Shown here piece by piece: positions 7,997 through 16,695 of a stretch of DNA of 34,749 nucleotides. This DNA comes from Prevotella sp. UBA2725 (GTDB lineage Bacteria > Bacteroidota > Bacteroidia > Bacteroidales > Bacteroidaceae): contig DEKJ01000013.1 in NCBI GenBank assembly GCA_002353825.1, positions 1 to 34,749 on the forward strand, in the 5' to 3' direction. Positions within the stretch are counted from its first letter, which is position 1. The number at the start of each line of letters is the position of its first letter. A program made the translations under genes and the position numbers. The notes under the pieces were generated by a model that worked only from the letters and a program-made list of their open reading frames with translations, ran no database searches and had not been told where the DNA came from.

Positions 7997-9934
7997 ATGA
8001 AGACTATTAAGAAACACAATATATTTGGCCGTCTGGTCATTGCTGCCGGTCTGGTGGCGATGAGCCTCTCTTCCTGTGTTGACGCATGGAAGTTCGGCGA
8101 TGCCTTCCTCGACAAGGCTCCGGGCGGTGATGTCACGAAGGACACCATCTTCAACAATGCCGAATACACCCGTGACTTCCTCTGGAGCTGCTATGCCAAG
8201 CAGCACTACGGCCTGCCTTTCTGCTGGGTCGGTCATGAGGCACAAGGCATGAACACCGGCATCATCGATGCCCTCTCCGATGAGGTCCACAGCCATTGCG
8301 ACTGGGATGGTGTGAACCGTATGTATTACAGTGGTGCTTATTCTGCACCATCCACGGGCAGCAGCGACAGTGGCCGTTTCCCGTATATGAACTATGATGT
8401 GTGGGAATGTGTGCGCGCCTGCTACATCTTCCTGAACAATGTAGACAAGTCACCCCTTGAGGAGGCAGAGAAGACTCGTCTCAAGGCTGAGGCTAAGTGC
8501 CTCATCGCTGAGCGTTACTTCGACCTCTTCCGCAACTACGGCGGTCTGCCGCTCGTCAAGCAGGACTATCAGGGCACAGAGGCTTCTTACGATCTGCCGC
8601 GCGCTACGGTCGAAGAGACGGTGAAGTTCATGACAGACCTCCTCGACGAGGCTATCCCAGAGCTGCCCTGGTCACTCGGTGACGATGAGAGCAACTGGGA
8701 AGGACGCTTCACACAGGCTGGTGCCATGGGTCTGAAGGCTAAGATTCTCTGCTATGCCGCTTCTCCACTGTTCAACAACAGTGAGCCTTACTGCACTGAG
8801 GGTGACCAGACAGCCAACACCAACCATCAGTCTTGGTACGGTGACTATCAGGAGAGCCGCTGGCAGGCTGTCGTCGATGCCTGCAAGACTTTCTTCGACA
8901 CCAATGCACAGAACGGCAACGTCTACGCCCTCGTAGAGCCTACCGCTAAGACACCGGGCGGTTACCGCGCTGCTTTCCGTAAGGCTTATTCTTCCCGTGG
9001 CACCTCCGAGGTGCTCATCTCCACGCGTGCCCGTGCTCAGGACTCGCAGAGCTGGGAGTATCTCTGGGCCGACTGGAACGGCAATGGTGGCTACACCCCG
9101 ACAGAGGACTACATGGAGCAGTTCGACTGGAAAGACGGACGTAAGTTCGACTATGATGACCTTGAGAAGAACGGTGACCTCGACACGATGTTCATCCACA
9201 AGGGTAAACCCCGTGAGCTCACCCGTGACCCGCGCCTCTATGAGACGATGATCGTCAACGGTACCCTCAACCGCATGGATATCAATGGTAATATGAGTGG
9301 TGACCAGGTAGAGTGCTGGGACGGTGGTAACGACAAGTCTTCCAAGGATGAGAGCGGACAGTATGCCACCGGTATGGCCAACAACAAGTTCTATATGAAC
9401 CGCGCCAACTCGAAGAATAACTACCTCTCCTGGCCGTATCTCCGCATGGCCGAGATGTACCTTATTTATGCTGAGGCGCTGACACAGACAGGCCATATCA
9501 GTGAGGCTATCCCTTACGTCGATGCCATCCGTGAGCGTGTCGGTCTGAAAGGACTTGTGGCCAGCGGCTACGACGTCTCGACGAAAGACAAGATGATTGA
9601 AGCTATCCTCAAGGAGCGCAACTGCGAGTTTGGTCTCGAGGAGAGCCGTATGTACGACATGATCCGCTACCGTCGCGCCGACCTCTTCTCCAAGCCCCTC
9701 CACGGCCTGAAGATCACGCGTCTCGATGCCAATGGCAATGCCTACGACCAGCCGTATAAGGGTAACCACGCCAATGGTGAGGCTTTCCCGACACACTTCA
9801 AGTACACCCGCTTCGTGCTCGCCAACAAGAGCCGTTCGTGGTGGACAAGCTTCTCACCGAAGTGGTACCTCTCTGCGTTCCCAACAGCCGAGATCAACAA
9901 GAACTACGGTCTGACACAGAACCCGGGATGGTAA
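7997..9934 (+). CDS. SusD/RagB-like surface glycan-binding lipoprotein (SusD1)
   Basis: This 645-residue lipoprotein caps the SusC1 barrel and binds glycan at the cell surface. The lipobox ends LSSC with lipidated Cys27, after a basic start MKTIKK. The SusD fold is supported by TPR-like helices (EKTRLKAEAKCLIAERYFDL), the central FTQAGAMGLKAKILCYAASP segment, YLSWPYLRMAEMYLIYAEAL, and the C-terminal ILKERNCEFGLEESRMYDM motif typical of RagB/SusD. It is slightly longer than usual (500-600), mostly from central insertions. Aromatic residues are frequent but the ligand cannot be read from them. Its partner gene is immediately upstream. Confidence 0.95.
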   Translation: MKTIKKHNIFGRLVIAAGLVAMSLSSCVDAWKFGDAFLDKAPGGDVTKDTIFNNAEYTRDFLWSCYAKQHYGLPFCWVGHEAQGMNTGIIDALSDEVHSHCDWDGVNRMYYSGAYSAPSTGSSDSGRFPYMNYDVWECVRACYIFLNNVDKSPLEEAEKTRLKAEAKCLIAERYFDLFRNYGGLPLVKQDYQGTEASYDLPRATVEETVKFMTDLLDEAIPELPWSLGDDESNWEGRFTQAGAMGLKAKILCYAASPLFNNSEPYCTEGDQTANTNHQSWYGDYQESRWQAVVDACKTFFDTNAQNGNVYALVEPTAKTPGGYRAAFRKAYSSRGTSEVLISTRARAQDSQSWEYLWADWNGNGGYTPTEDYMEQFDWKDGRKFDYDDLEKNGDLDTMFIHKGKPRELTRDPRLYETMIVNGTLNRMDINGNMSGDQVECWDGGNDKSSKDESGQYATGMANNKFYMNRANSKNNYLSWPYLRMAEMYLIYAEALTQTGHISEAIPYVDAIRERVGLKGLVASGYDVSTKDKMIEAILKERNCEFGLEESRMYDMIRYRRADLFSKPLHGLKITRLDANGNAYDQPYKGNHANGEAFPTHFKYTRFVLANKSRSWWTSFSPKWYLSAFPTAEINKNYGLTQNPGW

Positions 9935-9992
9935 TCCTTGAGCTCACTACTTTTTATTCTTTTCATCATTTGTAATTGCAAAATAGACATTC

Positions 9993-12791
9993 ATGAAACG
10001 AAATATATTATTCGCCCTTACGCTGGTCTCGGCTTTCTCGGCTCAGGCACAAACGGATTCGACTAAGAATTCCGCCTATGCCGACACGCCTATCAGCATC
10101 GGCTTCGGCATCAAGCAGCCCCTCTCTGAGAGCACGATGTCGGTAGCCACGAGCGCTGACTTCAACCATCGCTCGTCAAAGAATATCGGCAACTCCCTCT
10201 TCGGTGAGGTCCTCGGCATCACGACACTCCAGGGCAGTGGTGACTACTCTGCCTATGAGCCTACGTTCTATGTCCGTGGCCTTCAGGGTCTGAACGGATC
10301 CTCACCGCTCATCGTTGTCGACGGTATCGAGCGCCGTATCGAGAACATCTCGCCCGAAGAGGTGGAGCGCGTCGTCGTCCTCAAGGATGCACCCGCCACA
10401 GCCCTCTATGGCTACAAAGGTTCCAACGGTGTCATCAACATCGTCACCAAGCGCGGTCAGTACAACAGCCATGAGATTAAGTTCACTTACGACCATGCCT
10501 TCAACAGGGAGGAGCGTCGCCCCGACTTCGTCAACGCCTACGACTATGCCAAAGGCTTGAATGAGGCTTATGCCAACGACGGTCTCTCGCCCCGTTACAG
10601 TGCCAATGAACTTGAGGCATTCAAGAGTGGCAAGTATCCTTATTATTATCCGAACGTCGACTGGATCGCAGAGACGTTCCGTAACCACGGTGCCAGCGAC
10701 ATCTTCTCGCTGAGCTTCCGCGGTGGTGGCTCCCGCTTGCGTTATTATACAGAGGCTTACCTTGTCAACAACACGGGTTTCATCAAGAACGCCAACCTCA
10801 ACAGTGGCTATAGCACGCAGAACAAATACCAGAAAGGTAACATCCGCACGAACCTCGACATCGACCTCACGTCGACCACTCAGCTCGCTGTCAGCCTCGA
10901 CGGTATTCTCCTTGAGGCATCCCGCCCGGGTCTGTCGAGCGATGATCTCTGGGGCAAGATCTACACCGTGCCTGCCGCTGCCTATCCTATCAAGACCGAG
11001 GACGGTCTCTGGGGCGGCAACGCTACATGGAGCGGACTGACGAACCCTGTGGCTCTCACGGAAGGACGTGCCTACAGTAAGGGCCACACACGTGCCCTCT
11101 TCGCCGACGCTACCCTCACGCAGAACCTCTCGGCTATCACGAAAGGTCTGAGTGCCTGGACACGTATCGCCTACGACAACATTGCTGCTTACTGGGAGAA
11201 CCACACCAGGACCTATCGTTACGGCATGAAGACCGTCACGGGTTGGAAGGACGGTGAGCCTTCTGAGTTTAGCAACTACACTGCAGGTACCGAGAGCAAC
11301 ATGAGCAGTGACTCTAAGCTCGACTGGCAGAATAAGAACTTCAACTGGGGTATCGGTCTGAACTACGACCGCACATTCGGCGAGCATTCTATCCAAAGCG
11401 TCCTCATGTGGAACTATGAGTACCGCAACTGGGACGGTCAGAACAACACGCAGTACCGCACCACAGCTTCCTGGTACAACCACTATGGCTTCATGGGCAA
11501 GTATTTCGCTGACCTCTCGCTGAGTCTGGCACAGAGCAATAAGCTCGCGCCGGGTCACCGTACCGCCTTCGATCCTACTTTCTCTGTGGCATGGCTCGCA
11601 TCCAAGGAGAACTTCCTGAAGAATGTCTCCTGGATCGACTTCCTCAAGCTCCGTGCTTCCTGGGGTATCGTCTCCAACGACTACATCCCCGGTGAGGGTT
11701 ACTGGGAACAGGTGTTCACCGGTGGCGGTGGCTATCCGATGGGTTCCAACTACGACAGCTACAGTGGCTGGAAAGAAGGACGTCTCGCTGCATTGAACAC
11801 GACGCATGAGAAAGCTGCCAAATATAACCTCGGTCTCGACGGTACGTTCTTCCATGGACTGAACCTCACGCTCGACGGCTACTTCCAGCACCGTTACGAC
11901 GAGTGGGTGGCATCCAGTGGTAAGAACTCATCCGTAGCTGGTGTCAGCTTCCCTTATGTCAATGGCGGTATCGTCAACAGTTGGGGCTTCGAGGCTGGTG
12001 CACAGTGGGATCACGAGATTGCTCCAAACCTCAACCTCAAGGCAGGTGCCAACTACACCCTCTCCAAGAGTAAGATTAAAGAGGAGTACGAGGAGCCACG
12101 CGAGTACGACTACCTCAAGCGTACCGGTCAGCCCGTGGGCGCCATCTTCGGCTATCAGGCTATCGGATTCTTCAAGGATCAGGCCGACATCGACAACTCG
12201 CCTGTACAGCGCCTCGGCACAGAGCCCAGTGCCGGCGACATCAAGTTCAAGGATCAGAACGGTGACGGTGTCATCGATGAGCAGGATCAGGTGCGTCTCG
12301 GTTACAACACCTCTTGCCCGGAGATCTACTATTCGTTCAACGTAGGACTGGAGTATAAAGGTCTCGGATTCTATGCCATGTTCCAGGGTGTGGCCAACTA
12401 TACGGCTTATCTGAACACCACCTCTATCTGGAAGCCGCTCGTGGGCAACGCTAACATCGGTCAGTATTATTACGACCATCGCTGGACACCGGAGACAGCC
12501 GAGACAGCACTCTATCCGCGTCTCTCCTCACAGGACAACCAGAACAACTACAACTGGAACTCCATCTGGCTCGCCAACCGCAACTTCCTCAAGCTGCGTA
12601 ACGTCGAGATCTATTACATCTTCCCCAAGAGTGTACTCGCACATACTCACTTCATCAACAAGGCGAAGCTCTATCTGCGTGGCGTAGACCTCCTCTGCTT
12701 CGACAAGATCAAGATTGCAGACCCGGAGAACTACGGAGCCAACTATCCCCTCAACAGATCGGTCAACGTAGGACTGGCACTGGGATTCTAA
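9993..12791 (+). CDS. Second SusC-like TonB-dependent transporter lacking the N-terminal regulatory domain (SusC2)
   Basis: This 932-residue outer-membrane transporter has a signal peptide at residues 1-19 (ending SAQA). Unlike SusC1, no carboxypeptidase regulatory-like beta-sandwich follows. After a linker of about 30 residues the plug begins, with FYVRGLQGLNGSSPLIVVDG and VERVVVLKDAPATALYGYKG. The barrel follows and ends GLALGF. The shorter length is fully explained by the absent N-terminal domain. It is paired with SusD2, which starts 30 bases downstream. It probably takes a related but different product of the same polysaccharide, or a branch-containing fragment; this is inferred only from co-transcription. 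Confidence 0.93.
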   Translation: MKRNILFALTLVSAFSAQAQTDSTKNSAYADTPISIGFGIKQPLSESTMSVATSADFNHRSSKNIGNSLFGEVLGITTLQGSGDYSAYEPTFYVRGLQGLNGSSPLIVVDGIERRIENISPEEVERVVVLKDAPATALYGYKGSNGVINIVTKRGQYNSHEIKFTYDHAFNREERRPDFVNAYDYAKGLNEAYANDGLSPRYSANELEAFKSGKYPYYYPNVDWIAETFRNHGASDIFSLSFRGGGSRLRYYTEAYLVNNTGFIKNANLNSGYSTQNKYQKGNIRTNLDIDLTSTTQLAVSLDGILLEASRPGLSSDDLWGKIYTVPAAAYPIKTEDGLWGGNATWSGLTNPVALTEGRAYSKGHTRALFADATLTQNLSAITKGLSAWTRIAYDNIAAYWENHTRTYRYGMKTVTGWKDGEPSEFSNYTAGTESNMSSDSKLDWQNKNFNWGIGLNYDRTFGEHSIQSVLMWNYEYRNWDGQNNTQYRTTASWYNHYGFMGKYFADLSLSLAQSNKLAPGHRTAFDPTFSVAWLASKENFLKNVSWIDFLKLRASWGIVSNDYIPGEGYWEQVFTGGGGYPMGSNYDSYSGWKEGRLAALNTTHEKAAKYNLGLDGTFFHGLNLTLDGYFQHRYDEWVASSGKNSSVAGVSFPYVNGGIVNSWGFEAGAQWDHEIAPNLNLKAGANYTLSKSKIKEEYEEPREYDYLKRTGQPVGAIFGYQAIGFFKDQADIDNSPVQRLGTEPSAGDIKFKDQNGDGVIDEQDQVRLGYNTSCPEIYYSFNVGLEYKGLGFYAMFQGVANYTAYLNTTSIWKPLVGNANIGQYYYDHRWTPETAETALYPRLSSQDNQNNYNWNSIWLANRNFLKLRNVEIYYIFPKSVLAHTHFINKAKLYLRGVDLLCFDKIKIADPENYGANYPLNRSVNVGLALGF

Positions 12792-12821
12792 CATCGTGAC
12801 AACGACAAAATAAAGACTATC

Positions 12822-14513
12822 ATGAAATTAAAGAATATCATCCTGTTGGGAACGATTGCCGTAGCTGGCCTTGCCTCTTGCTCTGACGAGATGGACTACA
12901 AGGAGTATTCCAACTATGACAAGGATTACGTCTTCAACAATTTCGACAATGTTGTTGGTTTCGTCACCAACATCTATAGCTACCTCGACTACGACTATGG
13001 CTTCTCCGGCAATGGCATGCTTGCCTCTGCCTGCGATGAGGCTGAATACTCATGGCGCTCGGGTGCTATCAACAACTTCACGAACGGATCGCTGAGCGCC
13101 AACAACGCTCCCTCCGAGTTCGGGTTCTATGGTGGTATCCGCGAGGCTAACTTCTTCCTCGCCAACTATCAGAACAGCGACTTCTCGGAGTATAAGCTCA
13201 ACAAGGACTACGCCAACCAGATGGCTCGCTTCAACCGCCTGCCTTACGAGGCTCGTTTCCTCCGTGCTTACTTCTACTTCAAGCTCGTGAGCTACTACGG
13301 TGATGTGCCTTACTACACGAAGGTCCTCTCCACCGATGAGACCAATGCCCTCGGCCGTACACCTGCCAAGGCTGTGCTCGACTCTGTCGTTCAGGAGATG
13401 GATGCTGTCATCCCGCATCTCCCTGTGAGCTACGCTACGCTTGAGAATGATGCTGCTGCCGGTGAGACCGGTCGCGTCACGCGTCTTGCAGCGCTGGCTC
13501 TCAAAGCCCGTGCGCTCCTCTATGAGGCCAGCCCGCTCTTCAATACGAGCAATGACAAGGAGCTTTACCACAAGGCTGCCCTGGCCAGCAAGGCCGTCAT
13601 CGACAGCTGCGAGGCTTACGACCACTTCCTTGGCAACTATACCGACCTCTGGGGTACTGACAACTGGCAGGCTGACGAGGTGATCCTCGCCCGTCGTATC
13701 GGTGACCTCAACTCCTTGGAGAAGGCTAACTATCCGCGTGGACTGGAGAATGCCAACGGCGGCAACTGCCCCACACAGACCCTCGTCGATGCCTATGACA
13801 TGAAGTCGACAGGTAAGGCTTGGGACGAAGAGGGCAGTGGCTTCGACCCCGAGCATCCTTACAACGACCGTGACCCGCGTCTGGCTCAGACCATTGCTGT
13901 CAATGGTGAGAAGAACTGGCCGTCCTATAATGGTACAGCGCTCGAGACCTATTACGGTGGTGCCAACGGTGAGCCCCTCACAGGTGCTACTCCTACCGGT
14001 TACTATCTGAAGAAGCTTCTCGATGGATCAGTCAACATCACGTCGGCAACAAGCAACTCTAAGCGTCACTCTTGGGTCATCTTCCGTCTCGGTGAGTTCT
14101 ATCTCGACTATGCAGAGGCTGCCTTCCGTTATCTCGGCGGCGCCGACGCTACAAGTCCTGACCTGACGATGACACCGCGTGAGGCCCTCAATATGACGCG
14201 TACACGTGCCAATATGCCTGAGTTCCCTGAAGGCATGAGCAACGACACGTTCTGGAAGAACTATGAGAAGGAGCGTATGGTAGAGCTTGCCTTCGAGGAT
14301 CACCGTTACTTCGATATCCGCCGTTGGAAAGAGGGACCGCAGCACGCTAACATCGTTGAGATGAAGATCACGAAGAACAGCGACGGCTCGTTCACCTACA
14401 CACGTCAGAACGTGAAGCGTACGTGGAACGACAAGCTCTACTTCCTCCCAATCCCGCACTCGGAGATGATGAAGCACACCAATGCCGACTTCAAGCAGAA
14501 CCCCGGCTATTAA
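12822..14513 (+). CDS. Second SusD/RagB-like lipoprotein (SusD2)
   Basis: The protein has 563 residues with a lipobox ending LASC (Cys20), so it should be surface-anchored. It shows the SusD features: EARFLRAYFYFKLVSYYGDVPYY, RVTRLAALALKARALLYEASPLFN, a RLGEFYLDYAEA helix, the arginine-rich REALNMTRTRANMPEF segment, and the closing ERMVELAFEDHRYFDIRRWKE motif. It ends NPGY, as many SusD proteins do. Sequence similarity to SusD1 is low outside the family motifs, so the two pairs are not a recent tandem duplication. It sits between SusC2 and the small binding lipoprotein. Confidence 0.94.
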   Translation: MKLKNIILLGTIAVAGLASCSDEMDYKEYSNYDKDYVFNNFDNVVGFVTNIYSYLDYDYGFSGNGMLASACDEAEYSWRSGAINNFTNGSLSANNAPSEFGFYGGIREANFFLANYQNSDFSEYKLNKDYANQMARFNRLPYEARFLRAYFYFKLVSYYGDVPYYTKVLSTDETNALGRTPAKAVLDSVVQEMDAVIPHLPVSYATLENDAAAGETGRVTRLAALALKARALLYEASPLFNTSNDKELYHKAALASKAVIDSCEAYDHFLGNYTDLWGTDNWQADEVILARRIGDLNSLEKANYPRGLENANGGNCPTQTLVDAYDMKSTGKAWDEEGSGFDPEHPYNDRDPRLAQTIAVNGEKNWPSYNGTALETYYGGANGEPLTGATPTGYYLKKLLDGSVNITSATSNSKRHSWVIFRLGEFYLDYAEAAFRYLGGADATSPDLTMTPREALNMTRTRANMPEFPEGMSNDTFWKNYEKERMVELAFEDHRYFDIRRWKEGPQHANIVEMKITKNSDGSFTYTRQNVKRTWNDKLYFLPIPHSEMMKHTNADFKQNPGY

Positions 14514-14546
14514 TAGCTTCCATAAACCATTTTAATTCTGAAGATT

Positions 14547-15428
14547 ATGAAAATAGCAAAATATCTTTGCATCGCTGCAATGGCCGTGGCTGCCCTCGCT
14601 TCGTGTGACGACAAGATCACGAACATCGAGCCTGAAGGCTATCTCAGTCAGCCCAAGACCATCGATGCCTCGGCTGTGACCTACGACTCGCTCCCGGGTG
14701 CCATCAAACTCAAATGGACGGTGCCTGCCGACTCGAGTTTCTCTTACATGAAGATCTCTTATGTCAACCCCAGAAACCAGGAGAAGGTGACGAACATCGT
14801 CTCTATCTATACCGACTCGCTGCTCATTGAGAACACGCTGCGCCGTTATGGTGACTACACGTTCACCTTCCAGGCTTACAACGACAAGGGTGATGCCGGT
14901 CAGCCCGTAGAGGTTAAGGCTATGTCGGGCGCTGTCAAGCCCACCATCTCTTATGAGAAGGGTGATGAGATCAAGCTTACCGCCGACCAACTCAGCACGG
15001 ATGACCAGGAACCGACGGAAGGTCCTATCAAGAACCTCATTGACGGCAACTCCAATACTTTCTTCCATACCCGTTGGAGTGGTACACAGAAACCGATGCC
15101 GCAGTATGTGCAGATCGACTTCAAGGAGGAGCATCAGACTTTCATGCTCTGGTATCAGAACCGTAATGGCTCGCAGTGCCCGCCCGCTGCCTTCCATATT
15201 CTTGTCAGTACAGATGGACAGAACTGGGAGAAGGTGTATGAGGCTACGAGCGGTCTGCCGACGGCCAAGAGTGCTACTTATATCACACCGGGTATCGATG
15301 CCGGAAAGAAGTTCACGCATCTCCGCTTCCTCGTCACACAGTCAGTAGGCAACAAGAAGTACTTCAATCTCGCTGAGATGAAAGTCTACGACGCTACGAA
15401 GATTGTCAACGATCCGGAACACGATTAG
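14547..15428 (+). CDS. Surface glycan-binding lipoprotein with C-terminal F5/8 type C (discoidin-like) domain
   Basis: The protein has 293 residues with signal peptidase II lipobox ALASC (Cys20). The first half (about 40-130) looks like a fibronectin-III/DUF4998-type beta-sandwich (GAIKLKWTVPADSSFSYMKI). The second (about 160-285) has the F5/8 type C pattern: NLIDGNSNTFFHTRW, QYVQIDF, FHILVSTDGQNWEKVYEA, and a final FNLAEMKVYDA strand. The position directly after SusD2 is where Bacteroidetes loci encode surface glycan-binding proteins (SGBP). No catalytic residues are evident. Its stop codon is 2 bases before the GH43 start, so translation of the two is probably coupled. Confidence 0.85.
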   Translation: MKIAKYLCIAAMAVAALASCDDKITNIEPEGYLSQPKTIDASAVTYDSLPGAIKLKWTVPADSSFSYMKISYVNPRNQEKVTNIVSIYTDSLLIENTLRRYGDYTFTFQAYNDKGDAGQPVEVKAMSGAVKPTISYEKGDEIKLTADQLSTDDQEPTEGPIKNLIDGNSNTFFHTRWSGTQKPMPQYVQIDFKEEHQTFMLWYQNRNGSQCPPAAFHILVSTDGQNWEKVYEATSGLPTAKSATYITPGIDAGKKFTHLRFLVTQSVGNKKYFNLAEMKVYDATKIVNDPEHD

Positions 15429-15430
15429 TT

Positions 15431-16549
15431 ATGCGTAAACTATTCCTCTTTTTGTCGCTCTTCCTCGCCGTCGCCCTCCGTGCCCAGGCACCGATGGACG
15501 GGAGCGTATGGAAGGCGACAGACGGACAGCATATCAATGCTCATGGCGGAAGCATCATCCGCTATGGGGGCTCGTACCTCTGGTACGGCGAGACGCGCTC
15601 GGCAACGGGCAAGCCTTATTCCTCCCTCGGCGTGAGCCTCTATACATCGAAAGATCTGCAGCACTGGACGAACCATGGCCTCGTGTTGAAGGTCAACGAC
15701 ACGCCGGGCAGTGACCTCGAAGGAGGTTGTATCATTGAGCGGCCGAAGGTGCTCTACAATGCTCGGACGCGGAAGTTCGTCATGTGGTTTCACCTCGAGC
15801 TCAAAGGCAAGGGCTATGCCGCTGCACGTGCCGCCGTGGCAGTGAGCGATACGCCGCAGGGTCCGTTCCGCCTCATTTCCTCAGGCAGGGTCAATGCCGG
15901 GCAGTATCCTATCGGGTTCTGTCTCCCCGACACCACGGATCTCCGTCATCAGCTCCTCTACCCCGAACTGAAGAAATGGTGGACACCTGAGTGGCGCCGT
16001 CAGATAGAGCGTGGTATGTTCTTCATGCGCGATCTCGATGGCGGTCAGATGGCTCGCGACCAGACCGTCTTTGTCGACGACGACGGCAAGGCATACCATA
16101 TCTATTCCTCGGAAGACAACATGACGCTGAATATCGCGCAACTCACGGACGACTATCTCGCCCACAACGGATCCTTTGTGCGTGTGGCAGCAGGCGGTCA
16201 GAATGAGGCGCCGACAATCTTCAAGCGCAACGGCATCTACTGGATGATAACCTCTGGCTGTACGGGCTGGGCACCTAACGCTGCCCGCCTCTTCATGGCA
16301 AAAAATATCTTTGGTCCGTGGAAGCAGCTCCCGAACCCGTGCCGTGGCGAGGGTGCCGACAAGACCTTCGGGGCTCAGGGTACCTATATCTTCAAGGTCG
16401 AGACGGCCCGCGAGCGAAAGCTCTTCGGTGGTGCCGACTATGTCTTCATGGCGGATATCTGGAAACCGAAGGAGCTCTCCGACAGCCGTCATCTCTGGAT
16501 TCCCATCCGGTTTGAGGATGGAATGCCGGTGCTGCACAAAGCACGGTGA
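15431..16549 (+). CDS. GH43-type five-bladed propeller glycosidase (subfamily 24/34-like), secreted
   Basis: The protein has 372 residues with a signal peptide at 1-19 (ending LRAQA). The GH43 propeller is recognised from INAHGGSIIRYGGSYLWYGE, CIIERPKVLYNARTRKFVMW, ARDQTVFVDDDGKAYHIYSS, GGQNEAPTIFKRNGIYWMIT and SGCTGWAPNAARL. The probable general acid is E259 in NEAP. The usual first-blade catalytic Asp is absent: NAHGG stands where most GH43 have a DP motif. Exo-beta-1,3-galactanases of GH43_24 also lack the canonical Asp base, and the overall pattern resembles that subfamily and GH43_34. An exo-acting galactan-related activity is therefore a fair hypothesis. It is the last gene of the operon; a hairpin follows at 16560-16578. 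Confidence 0.85.
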   Translation: MRKLFLFLSLFLAVALRAQAPMDGSVWKATDGQHINAHGGSIIRYGGSYLWYGETRSATGKPYSSLGVSLYTSKDLQHWTNHGLVLKVNDTPGSDLEGGCIIERPKVLYNARTRKFVMWFHLELKGKGYAAARAAVAVSDTPQGPFRLISSGRVNAGQYPIGFCLPDTTDLRHQLLYPELKKWWTPEWRRQIERGMFFMRDLDGGQMARDQTVFVDDDGKAYHIYSSEDNMTLNIAQLTDDYLAHNGSFVRVAAGGQNEAPTIFKRNGIYWMITSGCTGWAPNAARLFMAKNIFGPWKQLPNPCRGEGADKTFGAQGTYIFKVETARERKLFGGADYVFMADIWKPKELSDSRHLWIPIRFEDGMPVLHKAR

Positions 16550-16559
16550 CGCATGTTGG

Positions 16560-16578
16560 GGCGGCCCTGGTGGCCGCC
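16560..16578 (+). terminator. GC-rich hairpin ending the SusC/D operon
   Basis: Ggcggcc (16560-16566) pairs with ggccgcc (16572-16578) around ctggt, about 11 bases past the GH43 stop, followed by ttattgtt. The T-tract is short, so efficiency is uncertain. Confidence 0.55.
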
Positions 16579-16660
16579 TTATTGTTGAGGTTACCATTGG
16601 AGGTATGATGGAATATAGCGATCTTTTCAAGTAAGTTGCCTTTATTTCATTTTTTTGTCG

Positions 16661-16668
16661 TACTTTTG
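16661..16668 (+). promoter_or_regulatory. -7 box of the symporter promoter
   Basis: TACTTTTG matches TAnnTTTG exactly. A TTG at 16636-16638 is a weak -33 candidate with a long spacer. Transcription would begin near 16675, about 20 nt before ATG 16696. An AGGGAG sequence about 9 bases upstream of the ATG is an unusually good ribosome binding site for this group. Confidence 0.55.
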
Positions 16669-16695
16669 TGCCTATAAAGTAAGGGAGACAAAAGT

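Noticed and set aside
10302..11891. 529-codon open frame on the minus strand
   Set aside because: It lies wholly inside SusC2 in the opposite strand, lacks any family motif or promoter, and results from the strong codon bias of the real gene. The same applies to the long antisense frames at 8672-9796, 6946-7797 and 13050-13856.
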